Shown here piece by piece: positions 22,608 through 34,189 of a stretch of DNA of 64,000 nucleotides. This DNA is from Phlebopus portentosus (lineage: Eukaryota; Basidiomycota; Agaricomycetes; Boletales; Boletinellaceae): positions 4,464,001-4,528,000 of the forward strand of contig JAYXKI010000001.1 in the NCBI GenBank assembly GCA_037892935.1. Reading direction: 5' to 3'. Both the position numbers and the translations under genes were made by a program. Within the stretch, counting starts at the first letter, position 1; the number at the start of each line of letters is the position of its first letter. Under the pieces are notes generated by a model that was given only the letters and a program-made list of their open reading frames with translations, ran no database searches and was not told where the DNA came from.

Positions 22608-24251
22608 ATGGACAAGTCAATTGCATTCATGGCTCTTTCCCCCCGTTCTGCTGTCGTTCCTACCGCGCCTGGTACCTCTGATGCTTCGACAGTCCTTCAG
22701 AGCGAGGTCATCGCGTGGTATTTCCTGGTCGCGATCCTCACTCTCTTAGTTTATGATGCAGGTAAGCATCGCTTCTCGCGTTCGAAGCATTCGAAGCGAA
22801 TCTCATTCACATCCCAGCTACGATGATGGACAAGGAGGTCAGAGGCGCTTTTCTTCTTTATGGAAAAGGCGAATTTATTGATAATTATTCAGGTCCAATA
22901 TTTCTGGGTACGTCATGCTCACATGAGACCTTCTGAAGATTATATCCTGACGGTACATTGCTCAAGATAAAACCCTTGAAACCAGTTGCCATCGTCTACT
23001 TTGCGGTACGTGGTGAGAAAGGACCGCGTCCGCAAGCCATTTATTATTTGTTCAGAATCGGTACATCGGGCTACTCGGAGCAATTTCAAATTTATTCAGT
23101 GAGTATTAATCATGCTTCATGTCCGCGCTTGTCGTAACCAATCATACTTTGCAAGTCGATACATTTCACGCATCGCTTCCACTGTGAGTTTGAATACCGA
23201 TCTTTCCATCCAGATCACTAATAAACTCTCCTAGCTGTGAGCACAAATAGAAGTGTGTTTTAGGTGGTCGACTGATGTGTAACAGGCAAATTTGCAATAT
23301 GGTCTCGGAGCTTATCTTGTGAGTACTCAAGAACAGAGAATCCAGCATTCATTGATCGCAAATGTAGATTGGGCTACTATCGTTCTGATCGACTGTCCGT
23401 CGCTCGTTTATAGCGCATGACTATTGCTAATGTCATCATCTCAGGTATTCTGATGATGAGAGTTGTGGCACTGTACTCTAAAGGTGATTTTGCCGACCTA
23501 TGCAGCAAGATCTTTCATTCACGCTCCTTATAGACAGAAGATTATCGATCTCTCTCAACTCTCTTCTTGTCCTGGCAGCGGCTATCAAGCTGTCAATTCT
23601 CATTTATATCACTGTGATACAAGACGGTGAGCGCCTTTGATTGACCCTGTCCTGTCGTGAGTCTTATCGCACCCATGACAAAGTTGCTGTGTATACTCTT
23701 GCAACCAACGTTACTATTTGCGGAGAGAAGAAAAGCGCTGCGATCGGATGGGGCATCGTTGATTGGTACGCGAAGCGCTGCGTGTCTGGCGTGAACTAAT
23801 CAAAATGCTGCAGGCTCGCTCCGATGGCATATGGTGTCGTTCTCTTGGCACTAGCGCTCCGCAAGGCCATGCAATACTGGAAAATGACGTCGGGTTTCAA
23901 AACTTCCCGCCTTGTCAACGTGCTCATACAAGACCAAATCATCTACTTCTTGCTGTAAGTTAGCCCAGTATCCGTCACCTGTAGCGCTTGACATGAATTG
24001 TTTCTAGCGTGGTCCTTTGTTGCATCTTGAACATCATACAGTTCAAAATCCATGTGACGAATGATGTTTTAGCGGGAATCTTGTCAACACTCGGTTCTCC
24101 GTCTCTTCTTTGCATATTAGGAAGTCGAATGTTGTTTAACTTGAAGGAAGCGGGAAATGAAGACATCAATGAGAGAGCATCAGTTAGGGCAAAATCCATC
24201 GGTGCAATTAGAATTCATAACGCTGGAAAACGTGTCTACGTGAGTTCCTAA
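22608..24251 (+). CDS. DUF6533-type seven-helix membrane protein (copy 1)
   Basis: Many small exons. The start at 22608 leads to EVIAWYFLVAILTLLVYDA, then TMMDKEVQYFW, IKPLKPVAIVYFANRYIGLL, DTFHASLPL, ILMMRVVALYSK, LVLAAAIKLSILIYITVIQD, VTICGEKKSAAIGWGIVDW, LAPMAYGVVLLALALRKAMQYW, VLIQDQIIYFLL and a final exon NDVLAGILSTLGSPSLL / LGSRMLFNLKEAGN. This is the layout of the DUF6533 family, common in Agaricomycetes and of unknown role, with receptor-like topology. The exon from about 23536 needs a one-base shift to connect YSK to LVLAAAIKL, and the exon after DTFHASLPL is unclear, so this copy may be damaged. Copy 2 at 30524-32175 is its close paralogue on the other strand. Confidence 0.6.
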
Positions 24252-24921
24252 ATCATATATTTATATTTCATAATGCTGTATCTGAATCGTCTTTTTGTTT
24301 GAATTTCGTCGACAGTGGGAATAACGACACTATTTTTCTTCCTTCTCAAGTTGACTCGTTTTTACAGTCGCCTGCCTAGTCCGGAAACCCGGCTCTGTTT
24401 GTACTTGTAATGTAATTCTTGCTTGAACAGTCATGTTGCTCAGCTTTGTGTCGCATGAACGGAACTGAGTCGGTTCCCGAATTACTCACCATCAGATGCG
24501 GATGAGTTATCTGGCAGTCAAAACGAATCGAGTCAATCATCGGGTTAAATTAGGATTGCTATCCGATATCTTAGCCTCGGCCCTTAATTACGCCCCTGAC
24601 AGTGAACGATTTTAAGGACGTCTGTCAGAGAGATACGTTGACTTCAAGTTGCAAGCCAGAGTTATCGGACACTACGAACCTCGTCCCTGAGACTCGAACT
24701 TCAACAACGAGAGGTTTGAGATCGACAACGGGACGGTATAAGAGTCGACAAGCAGCCGTTTTCGATGGCACGCAGCTTACCCGGAAATCGCCGAGATCGT
24801 CGGGATCTGCTTCCTGTATTTATGATAATCTAATCTTATCTCACCTATGACGACCAGCCTCTTTCTACTTACAGTACAGAAGCACTCATGATAAGCTACG
24901 CCATTCTTCCTTCCAAACATC
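24252..24921. other. Intergenic, no gene seen
   Basis: Separates the membrane protein gene from the F-box gene on the same strand. No TATA box or repeat is obvious. Confidence 0.5.
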
Positions 24922-26405
24922 ATGTCGGAGTCTCGCGAGGAACATTTAGAGCTGAAGAATGTCAGCACGCAACTCCCTACAGAGCTCTTTTATCCGGTCT
25001 GCACCTACGTTGCGTCCCGACGCGACTTGCACACGCTAGCAACAGCTTCACGCATCCTGCAGAAACCATCCGAAATCGCCTTGCACCGAAGAGTCGTTTT
25101 GGATTCGAGAGATCTTGGCAGGAAATTCATAAAAATACTCAAAGAATGTCCGCGATTTGTGTCACTCGTACGGGAGCTTCAGCTCGAGCGTGTTCCAACT
25201 TCTCAGGAAACTGAGAGTGATAACTATTGGATAGATATGCGGGAGGTCATTGGTAGTCTATCAGTCCTCGAGAGCCTTTCTATCGAGGATGGTCGAGACG
25301 AGTCATTATCTTGGGTCCTTTCCTTGCTTCCACAGAATCGACTCAAAATACTACGTTGCGCATTTATCATGGACATTGAACTTTTCCACGTTCTTCGACA
25401 ACAGAGCACACTTGAGGAGCTAGCGTGGAAAGGCGGACTAGCTGCTCTTCCAGAATCGCCGATGCCTATCAACCTAGACAATCAAAGTCGTACGCCACAA
25501 ACCGGAGACAACTCAAAATTTCGATCTTCAGAAACATCCATTTCCGATCCGGACGAGTTGCTCATTCCCGTTATTCAACAATACTTGCCCCCAACCGTCC
25601 TTCCGAGCCTCAAATACCTGACCTCAGAGTCTCTAGCGCTAGCTCGCGTCCTCATCCCTGGCCGTGCGATAACACACCTATGGGTTCCCGGCTCTACGTT
25701 TACTGCGGTTATCGCTTCGCACTTCATCTATCGCCACATCACTTCCGCTTCGGAATCTAATGTACCAGTGTCTTCATCGGGCCATCCAATACAGCTCGCA
25801 GCTTCTCGATTGGAGTTATCTGGCGCACAACGTTCGCAGCAGCTATGCCGAGCAATTCGTGATTTCGCGCACGGCAGAGGTCCAGTGCTGTCGTTAAGGA
25901 TGGCTTTGGACATGAGGGGCCCGGATGTAATGATTGTCCTCGATTGTATTGCTCAATACCTTCCATACCTCAGATGCCTTGGATTCCTGCCGGGGCACAT
26001 TCTTGATGACGGATCTGCAACGAAATTGGTCGACGAGGTAGGTTCTCTTCCCATGCGAAACTGGACTGCTATTAACTGAAGTTATAGGGGCCTGGCAATA
26101 TGCTGCCATCATTCAGGCAACTGCACACAATCTGCTTCTGGTCGGTTCCGACTCGCCGAGCAGTTTCATTGTTGCAGAACGCGTCCCATTTACCGGCGCT
26201 GCGCACTTTAGCGTGCCTCCATTACTCTGCCGCATTCGAATGGCTATGTCTTCCCATCAAAGACGATGCTAGCAATTCGTCTAATGCTTATAGAGGCGGT
26301 ATTGAATGGAATCATGAAGGAGTAGTAGAGGATGGACCTCATGATAAGCACCGAAGAGCGACTCCTGTCCATGATCCGAGAAATCTCCTGTGGAGGGATA
26401 TATGA
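24922..26405 (+). CDS. F-box protein
   Basis: Two exons (24922-26037, 26088-26405) with a 50 bp GT-AG intron give 477 residues. The N-terminus carries the F-box-like helix set QLPTELFYPVCTYVASR and DLHTLATASRILQKPSE (residues about 16-50). Leucine-rich segments follow (FVSLVRELQL, LSVLESLSIED, NRLKILRCAF, LPSLKYLT), as in basidiomycete F-box proteins with irregular LRR tails. Such proteins usually present substrates to SCF ubiquitin ligases; the target is unknown. The start is the first ATG of the frame, four residues ahead of an EEHLEL stretch. No damage seen. Confidence 0.8.
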
Positions 26406-26859
26406 ACCTGTACTACAACAGTATCATCAGCGATGACGGAACGAGCTTGCTGTGTTCTTGAACTCAGTCCTCTCTCACTGCTCTCAAGAATTCTCCGATT
26501 AAGCAGAACAGTTGATTGGGAAGAATTCCTTGAAGCTATACTTTATTATGCTATTCAATACGTCACTTACAAAATATAGGATTACAGAATTAAACAGAGA
26601 TGAATCGTCGTGGGAAAGCAGGGGGACAGCATGGAGTAGACAGAAGACGCGAGATAATGTAAAAGTATGCTTAATAGTTAAGATCGGCCTGCAAAATGCT
26701 GGTGAGCTTGACTCATGGAAGCTAGCTCTGGAAGAAGAGTCAGTAGTACGCATGCTCGGGGACGTTAACGCGGATCAATATAAGTTATAACTGTCTCACT
26801 TAGTCTGAAAAATCCTTGTCGTCGGCCCTGGCGGCCTAAGATACTGTCTGAGTAGCAAA
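26406..26859. other. Intergenic between convergent genes
   Basis: Lies between the ends of the F-box (+) and Clr2-like (-) genes. Short frames at 26499-26790 on both strands are mutual shadows. Confidence 0.5.
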
Positions 26860-27702
26860 TTAAACGTGCTGATGCGTCAACTTACTCACCAGTCGCTGTT
26901 TATGTAGTTCTGATACGGAAGATGTACCCACCGTATAATCCTTGGCTGGGATAAACATGTTATCTACTCGGGAACGTTTCGTCGCGCGTTTACTCGCGCT
27001 TGTGTTAACTTTTCGCTTATTGACGCGTTTGACGTTTACTCCTGGCTTCTTAGGCATCTCTGCACCCTTGGTCGCTGCCTTAAGCCTTGCCGCTATCACT
27101 TTTTGAGAGGTGCGAGAACAGTATTTGCATTCACAGGCACCCTTTGGGCAGCCAAAAGCTAGCCATTTCGCATGCAATGCAAATTCCTGCTACCTTTTCA
27201 TCAGAGAAACCGATTAGATGTCAACGACAATACACTCACAGCCGGGGACCTGAAGGCCACACCATGGGAACCATTGCTTTTGAAGCCTGGCATTTGATTT
27301 ACTTCAGGATAGTAAGACTGAAGCCATGATTCTCCTCACCATAAAGATAGTGGTCCTGTTCACCCTTCGGCCTTGTGCTCACGTATAATCCATAGCCAGC
27401 TGGAAGTTTGGTCATCTTGAACGTTGAGTTCGATTCTAAATAATCATGAAGCTAAATACGGCATATTAGACAAAACAAAGCTCACTAAGGCCTGGCCAAA
27501 ATCTTCCTTCATGCATGACATACATAGCTATCGTGTCGCGCCAATAGGCTTGGTGTTCTTTGTCCGCCCCTTGAAGTTCTTCCTTGCCAAGCACGACGGT
27601 CTTTGGAACCTTTCTTGGGTCAGAATCAGAATCTGTGATCTCAATGTCGGGCGCGTTGGTCATAACCAAGCATTTGGGCTCTCCGGAATAAGGATTTGGC
27701 AT
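26860..27702 (-). CDS. Cryptic loci regulator 2 N-terminal domain protein
   Basis: Spliced exons read KEHQAYWRDTIAMYVMHEG, then TFKMTKLPAGYGLYVSTR, KGEQDHYLYG, FKSNGSHGVAFRSPA, EFALHAKWLAFG and CPKGACECKYC, followed by a Lys/Arg-rich nuclear-type region (KRATKRSRVDN). This is the pattern I know from the fungal Clr2 N-terminal domain (YW...LG, GY.L, D.YLYG, F+S..EF..H..WL, C.CKYC). In fission yeast Clr2 belongs to the SHREC silencing complex; basidiomycetes have many short proteins with just this domain. Three GT-AG introns fit in phase. The start at 27702 (MPNPYSGEPK) is tentative, since an upstream frame adds a poly-His stretch. The 3' end is also open: either QRLVSKLTHQHV-stop at 26860 or one more intron. 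Confidence 0.65.
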
Positions 27703-27721
27703 TCTTGTGCCTGGAACAGCG

Positions 27722-27748
27722 TCGTGGTGGTGGTGGTGGTGGTGGTGG
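27722..27748. repeat. GTG trinucleotide repeat
   Basis: About nine GTG units just upstream of the Clr2-like start. On the minus strand it would encode poly-His if the upstream frame were translated. Confidence 0.8.
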
Positions 27749-28626
27749 CGATGGATGATGATGATCTTAACTTGACACAACACTGTGTCAACAGGGCAGA
27801 GGGGATAACGTGGCAACTGATTATATAATACTACTGACATACCTCTAGGCAAACCGCTTAATGTGGAAGACGGAGATTCACATGTCAACAACAAATTTAT
27901 TGAGGAATTTATTTCGAATTTGCTTTGTTTGAGAACTCCGGCCCCAACGGTTTCGGTACGAATGATAAGGAAATCTGATTGTTGTACATATTGGTATGTC
28001 CGACAGCAATGTAGCATACAAATTTACGTGGGGCGATGATGCTGGGGACTGAGCGGTGCGATGGGGGGCGATGTTGATATCATAGTGAAGGGACAACGAC
28101 ACGAGCGAGGATCACGGGCACGGACCCGAAATGAAGCGAGATGAGTCGAGCGAATGCGAGGATGGCGGAGACGCGTGGCACCAAATGAAACGAGGCGAGA
28201 CGAAAAGCACCGAAGGTGGGAGAACAGGCGGGCGAGGGCTGCCGCGAAATACGAGATCCAGATACAATAAACAGGGCACGAAGATGTGATGTAGAATATG
28301 ACGGAACGGAATGAAGATAAGTTGGCAGATACGACGGGTGCGATGAACGCCGAAGAGACTCGCTACTGACAAAGACACGTCCGACGCGAGTAAAGAGACG
28401 TGTCTTTCGGATCTAAGGACAGATCGGAATGATAGCCGTTTTGTGGAGGCGCACAACCGATGTCTAGCGGTCTGGAACGTCAAATCAAACAGAGAAAACA
28501 CCGTGAAAGGCACTGGGCGTTGCCACCATCAAAAAGTTAGTGCGAAACTCTCTCGAATGAGTAATATGAAACGCGTACAGTAGAAGAGATGACAGTATCG
28601 CTTCTCCCGAACGAACCAAGTCTTCA
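27749..28626. other. Intergenic, no gene seen
   Basis: A minus-strand frame of 133 codons at 28112-28513 has an arginine/serine/leucine composition typical of chance frames and no domain. Nothing else supported. Confidence 0.45.
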
Positions 28627-28833
28627 CTATAGCGGAGTGAGCCCTAATGGACTAAGGATGTGAGCGAGTGCGTCAGGGGCGTATCGAGGTACTGCGAGCG
28701 CAGCACCTGCGCTGATGAGCACGAGTGCGAGAGCGATTCTTCGCGAAGGGTGTACGTTTGAGCCGTGATAGGATTCATACGGCTGGTATGAGAAGTCCGG
28801 GTGGACGTAGACGTTGAAGGGGCGCATGGCCAT
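28627..28833 (-). CDS. Small single-pass membrane protein
   Basis: An intronless 68-codon frame starts MAMRPFNVYVHPDFSYQPYE and holds one hydrophobic helix (RRIALALVLISAGAALAV) followed by a short PRYAPDALAHI tail. A TATA-like element lies about 105 bases upstream. Composition looks coding rather than random: aromatic/Pro-rich cytosolic part, basic pair before the helix. I do not recognise a family. It could be an organelle or ER tail protein; this is inference only. Confidence 0.4.
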   Translation of the reverse strand: MAMRPFNVYVHPDFSYQPYESYHGSNVHPSRRIALALVLISAGAALAVPRYAPDALAHILSPLGLTPL

Positions 28834-28938
28834 CTGGTACGACGTGTCGGACTTATTAAAACTTGTCGTGGAGGAAGCAACGAAGAGGCGGAAGCAAGTG
28901 AGGGACCGAAGGAGTAACGGAGAACTGCGCTGCTGGGG

Positions 28939-28949
28939 ATCTTATATAT
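28939..28949 (-). promoter_or_regulatory. TATA-like element of the small protein gene
   Basis: Minus-strand CCATATATAAG, 106-116 bases upstream of the ATG at 28833. Confidence 0.35.
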
Positions 28950-30523
28950 GGTATGGATACGGAACCCGGATCAAGACCGGACCTATTGAGTCAACTGAAT
29001 GAACCTGAGGCGTTTGCGTGTTGAGATTTGTTGGGGAGCGGACGTACCGGTGTCGTCGTCAGCGTCGGCGTTGAATGCAGAAATACCCAGCTGCAGACGA
29101 AACTGACACGGCCACAGAGCTTGTCAGCCTCCGATCTGATTTTGTATTGTTCGTTTGATTGGGATTTTGATGGTGCTCCAGAAAGAGCGAGTGCCGGATG
29201 CGACGAGATCGATTTCGCTGGGGATTGAGGCTGTTGCAACGAGTGCTTTGGGTTGTCCGTGGATGGAGGACGGTAAACGGTAAGCACGAGGATGTCAGTA
29301 GATAGGAGTCAAAGAGCCAAGTGTCGAGTTGACAAAATCATTATGTATTATATATACACAATTACAAAAGTTCCTGACTCGGACTCAAAAATGGTCAATT
29401 CTGAACACGTGCCCGGCGCGCTCTTGTCCACCACTACTGCACGTCTTGAAGTTGTTGAAATAAATAAAATGCAACTCACATGACAAGAAGGCAACATTCG
29501 GCAGGCACTCTGGCTGAGACATATAGCGAGCAGCCGACATAAGTACCACAGTACTCTACTGACCCCAACACAGCTCTCGTCGGGCCAAGATCTAGATTGT
29601 CCTTCAAATTCCTCCGCTTGTCGCTGCCTGGTCAACTTTACCGTCTCGCTCCTCTCTCTGGTCTCTGTACGTCACCTTGCCATCAGGTCGACACATGACT
29701 ACTGTAGATTCCTCCTGACTTTCACATGCCAAGTCTCTCAGTCCACCGTGTTTCTCGCACACCTCAAGACAGTATGTCCATAAACTTCTCCTATCTGGTC
29801 CACCATCCGACTGTCTAAGGAAAGTATATGCTGAATCCTTGATGCGCATTGGCACGTCCACACTCTTGTCTACCCGCCACATCATTCTTACACGAGTTTT
29901 CTGTATATCACCATTCCTCAACGATACCTTTCAGGACGCTCCGTCTTTGGCTGAAGTTAGGCGACGATGCGAAGCATCTGGTCGTCCGATCGATAACTCC
30001 AAGTTAGGTATGAACCTTAACGAATGGGCTTTTAACAACCCGGATGACAAATTATGACATCCCCGCCCGCTCGTCTTCTGAACAAGGTCGCATCGGCGAC
30101 ATTTCTATTGCCGCCTAATCCCTCACCAAAGACTTTCCAGATAGGCTTGCTCCGATGTTATCGATACGAAAGCTCCTTGAGCTGGCTTCCCCATTATACT
30201 CAATCCCTATCTTTGCGGCATGCACGGAGGGTGTTTACGTTTATGATACGTATTCCCTACTGGTGTTGCCAATATAAACGTGGTGTCGGCCTCAGATAAC
30301 TGATTGGATTTTTCGCTTTAGAAAGTCGTTAAAATAATATTTACAGCCGATAAGAGACCCGGCCTCGCTGCATTGGCGATAAACGGCCATCTATCATCAT
30401 CAAACTACGTAAACATCAAGATACGAACAAACTGCAAATACAACATAAACACAAATGATAATGATTCCGATTTCTCTTTGAGCATAGAGTTTACGAACAA
30501 ACAGAGTAAAGGTACAGCATGCT
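28950..30523. other. Intergenic, no gene seen
   Basis: Opposed short frames at 28991-29287 and 29604-29921 lack domains and splice structure. No mobile element signature recognised. Confidence 0.45.
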
Positions 30524-32175
30524 TCAAAGCTTCTGTAAATGGACATATTCAATCGTGCCACCCGATTCAGCCGAGTACGTCGAGTTCTCGATGAGGTCCC
30601 GGTTCCCTGCTTCCTTCAAATTAAACAACATATGGCTCCCTACGACGCAAAGTAACGACGGACACCCGAGAGTCGATAGGATTCCAGCTAAGATGTTGTT
30701 CGTCACATGGATTTTGAACTGCAGGATGTTCAGGACGCAGCACGCTACGACCCTGTTGGTATGTTCGGATGATCGAACGAGTGTTTGATGTAGAAAGAAA
30801 GCTTACAGTAAGAAGTAGATGATTTGATCGTGGATTAGGACCTTGACAAGCCGCGGACCACTGAATCCGGCTGAAAATCTCTGGTATAACATGGCTTTGT
30901 AGAGAGCTAGGACAAGCAAAACAACGCCATATGCCATTGGAATAAGCCTATCCGCGCATAGAGAATCAGCGAGTTTCAAGACACGCCGGAGATTGCTTTG
31001 CATACCAGTCGGCGACAGCCCATCCGATTGCAGCATCCTTCCTTTCACCACAGATTGTCACATCTATGGCAAGCTTGTATATTGCAACTTGATTCATGAG
31101 TTCAGGACGATAACATAAGGTTGAATGGAGGAAAATGAACATACTGTCCTGTATCCATGTTATGTAGACGAGAATAGCCAATCTGGACGCGGCCGCCAAC
31201 ACTAGAAAGGATTTCAGATACATGGTCATAAGTTTCCCTGGGTCAGCAAACTTGGTCAGCACTTCTTTATCAAATTTCCGCACGTCGCTCACCTTTCGAA
31301 TACAACGCAAGGACTCTCGTCATGAGGATGTCTAAAGCAAAAAATCAGAACAAGTCCCATGGGTCTAGTGAAGCAACTTGCAATCAACAAGAACGATCGT
31401 GACCCAATCTGAAAAGAAACCAGATTTGTGCGGCATCTCGGACATTGCCATTGTGATACTAACAAGACAAACTTCGGGACCATATCGCGAATTTGCCTGA
31501 AACAGTGTCAGCTCCATACCCGGGGGATACGAAGACATCGTTACATACACCTAAGAACCAATCTCAGGTGTCAGCCTGAATATAAAAACACGACTAACTA
31601 ATATTTACATGGTCAAGGTTGCGTGGAAAGTATCAACTGTAACGCAATATAGGTTTGATCAGAACTCTGTTATAGAACCATAGAAAGAATGTATAGCTGC
31701 TTACTGAACAGATTTGAGATAGCACCAAGGAGTCCAATATATCGATTCTAAGAGAGATGAAAGATGTTCGTCAAGCTCGAGCGTACCGCTCTTTACAGAC
31801 GCACCAGAAAGTATATGACACTGATGCGGTTGACTGAGAGATCCTGCAGAAGAAGATCAACACGCGTGATGAATTAGACGTTGTGAACCTACCCAGAAGT
31901 ATTTAGCCTTGTTCAGAAGGTTCTTAGCTGACCTCTTAAGACACATATGAAAGTGAAACTCACCTCCTTATCCATGGTTGTCACTGTGATATAATCCGTG
32001 AGTAATGGACCATCAGTAGACAAACCATATTCCTTAACGTACACGCATCATAGACCAGGAGCGTGAGAACCGCAACTAGGAAGTACCACGCTATAGTCTC
32101 TTCCTCAGCGACCGAAGGAGCTTTCGCAGCGCTAGGATCAGTAGGCACTATAGCAGCTCGAAGAGAAAGAGGCAT
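30524..32175 (-). CDS. DUF6533-type seven-helix membrane protein (copy 2)
   Basis: Close paralogue of copy 1 in opposite orientation. From ATG 32175: MPLSLRAAIVPTDPSAAKAP, ETIAWYFLVAVLTLLVYDA, TTMDKE, AKYFW, SVNRISVIYFL, NRYIGLLGAISNLF, VDTFHATLT, ILMTRVLALYSKG, KSFLVLAAASRLAILVYITW, VAIYKLAIDVTICGERKDA, IGWAVADW, IPMAYGVVLLVLALYKAMLY, VLIHDQIIYFLL and a last exon ILAGILSTLGCPSLL / MLFNLKEAGN ending at 30524. Here the ALYSK to FLVLAAA junction is a clean GT-AG splice, unlike in copy 1. Seven hydrophobic segments fit the receptor-like DUF6533 topology. Role unknown. Confidence 0.68.
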
Positions 32176-34123
32176 CTTCAACCAAGGTGCGGTCAGAGTG
32201 AGAGTGGATACGGTCGAACCAACAAGGAACTGCTATGAGAGCCTCGGCTATAAAGCAGATTTAGAGTCTAGGGATCCACATGGTGCCTGACTGTGGAACT
32301 GAAGTTGCCGCAAAAGCAAGATCAACATGCACTTGATAGTGAGAAAAAAAAAGCAAACGGTGGCGTCTCTTATAGACGCGCAGTTCTTCAGCTCGTTGTT
32401 TGTGAAGATTTAGTGTAGTAAAAGAATGGAGACACTCTGTCGCAAGCGAAAAAGCTCGGGACCACATATCCGGAGTCGTGACCTCTAAGTACCGGTGGAT
32501 TCCTAACGCGGTTCGGTGCAGCGCTGTATACGGCTTACTGCAGTGAGTGCCAATCACGATAATCAACTGTTGGGACCTTGTATGTATACTTATCTCGAGA
32601 TGGAGAAAAGAACGTCATTCCCAGATACGCCTATTGGCTCTTATACACGTTGAATCGCTTCCAGACTGTTTTCGGCTCGAGCAAGCTCTGGAAACAGACC
32701 CGCGAGCGACGGAATGAATAGCGGCACCTGTGAAATAGCGCAAGGTCTCAGGAGACGCTGCGTGATGCTCTGGTCCCTCCTGGACCGTCAGACAGATATA
32801 TCTCTGGTAGAAAATGCAGGGAGGTTTAGTCTCCAAAGATGCGTCGGGCTGATCTTCTATTCCTCTGACACTTTGTACCCCGGGCCTGCGAGCGAGACTG
32901 CTGAAACGGGATAGGATGCTTTCGGGCTTGAAATAGTGCCGATCAGGATCAATGGCGTAGAAACTGAATGAATCTGTTGATGTCGGTGGCCTGTAGCCCC
33001 AACAAGAGTACTGGCGAATATGGTACTTGATCTTCCACCGCAGCGAAGTGTAGAGAGTGGGACGCCGAACGGGTGCCGGACGACGAACTGAGTTTAAAAT
33101 CAGAGTTTCGGCATTCCCCGAGTCGACGTATGGTCCTTTTCCTCTATGTTTATGTCACAGTAAATGGTCATCATAGCGCCGATGCATTCAGTAGCATCAA
33201 CTGGTTACTTGGGAATACCGAAGGTGTGACTTATAACTCATGACATTACCGAAATCATTTTTGTATATAAGTCTCTATGACCGTATTTTAATGACGCACT
33301 TTTTCCCAAATTAGCTCCAAACATATCCGAAAATTAGTTCTGAGACAGAACGACTTGTAGGAAGAGATTCAGAGAAATTACATGCTTGCTTTTCAACAAT
33401 ATACGAAATCCACACTATGCTTTCCTTGCGGTCCGGAATTCTTCGGCATTTGATCAGATCGTCTGAAAATCACAACCTCAATTTGTTTGGTAAGCAAAAC
33501 CGAGTGATTATTTTAGCACTCGACGCTTTTTATTTTATGAGCTGCTTTACCCCACCGCAATAGAGCCGGCAGCCATGTCAACGAAGAAAAGGTTTTGCTT
33601 TTCGTTGAGTCTTGACGATGTTTCTCGCAGGATTGCACGGAATTATTTCAGACTACGATAATTATGGGAAACTGATATTCGATGTAGTCCTTATGCAATT
33701 TTATATGAGCGGAAGTTTCAAAGGTTTTTTGTTGGCATGATTAAAATATTGAAGTAAAATCGTCGCATTACTGTTTACGGTATACGAAATGATCGGCGAT
33801 GATTTGAAGCGCACCTTGTCTTTTGGTTCTTTTTCGCTTGGACAGCGATGAGCTCCTGACTGCATGATTAGCCTCGTGCACAAGTATTTCTCAAGATCGC
33901 CATTACTTTCCCGCGAAACTTGTATAGGTAAAATGATATCGCATGGCTCGGGCAGCTATTCTTGACAAACGGTCGTTCGGCGTCGACTTTGACGAGGAGC
34001 AATACTAATGTATTCACCGTCACGGAGATCATATTCCGGGCGGATTTGAAAACGTTTACATCATGCTTCGTATCCGTACGGGAATAGAACTACCCAATCG
34101 ACGCATGGAAGTCATACTTCTGC
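32176..34123. other. Intergenic, no gene seen
   Basis: About 1.9 kb between divergent genes (membrane protein - and CYP505 +). It must hold both promoters. Open frames are short; AT content rises after 33200. Nothing else recognised. Confidence 0.5.
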
Positions 34124-34130
34124 TATATAA
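34124..34130 (+). promoter_or_regulatory. TATA box of CYP505
   Basis: TATATAA within gctatataaactgg, 60-66 bases upstream of the CYP505 ATG at 34190. Confidence 0.6.
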
Positions 34131-34189
34131 ACTGGGGCACAATCCTGAAGTGAGACATCATCCTCTCATCGTCCGTCGACCACCACGGC

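Noticed and set aside
27703..28017. Poly-His N-terminal extension of the Clr2-like protein
   Set aside because: It arises from a GTG trinucleotide repeat, and the upstream frame shows a likely splice donor (ggtatgt). ATG 27702 is the more cautious start.
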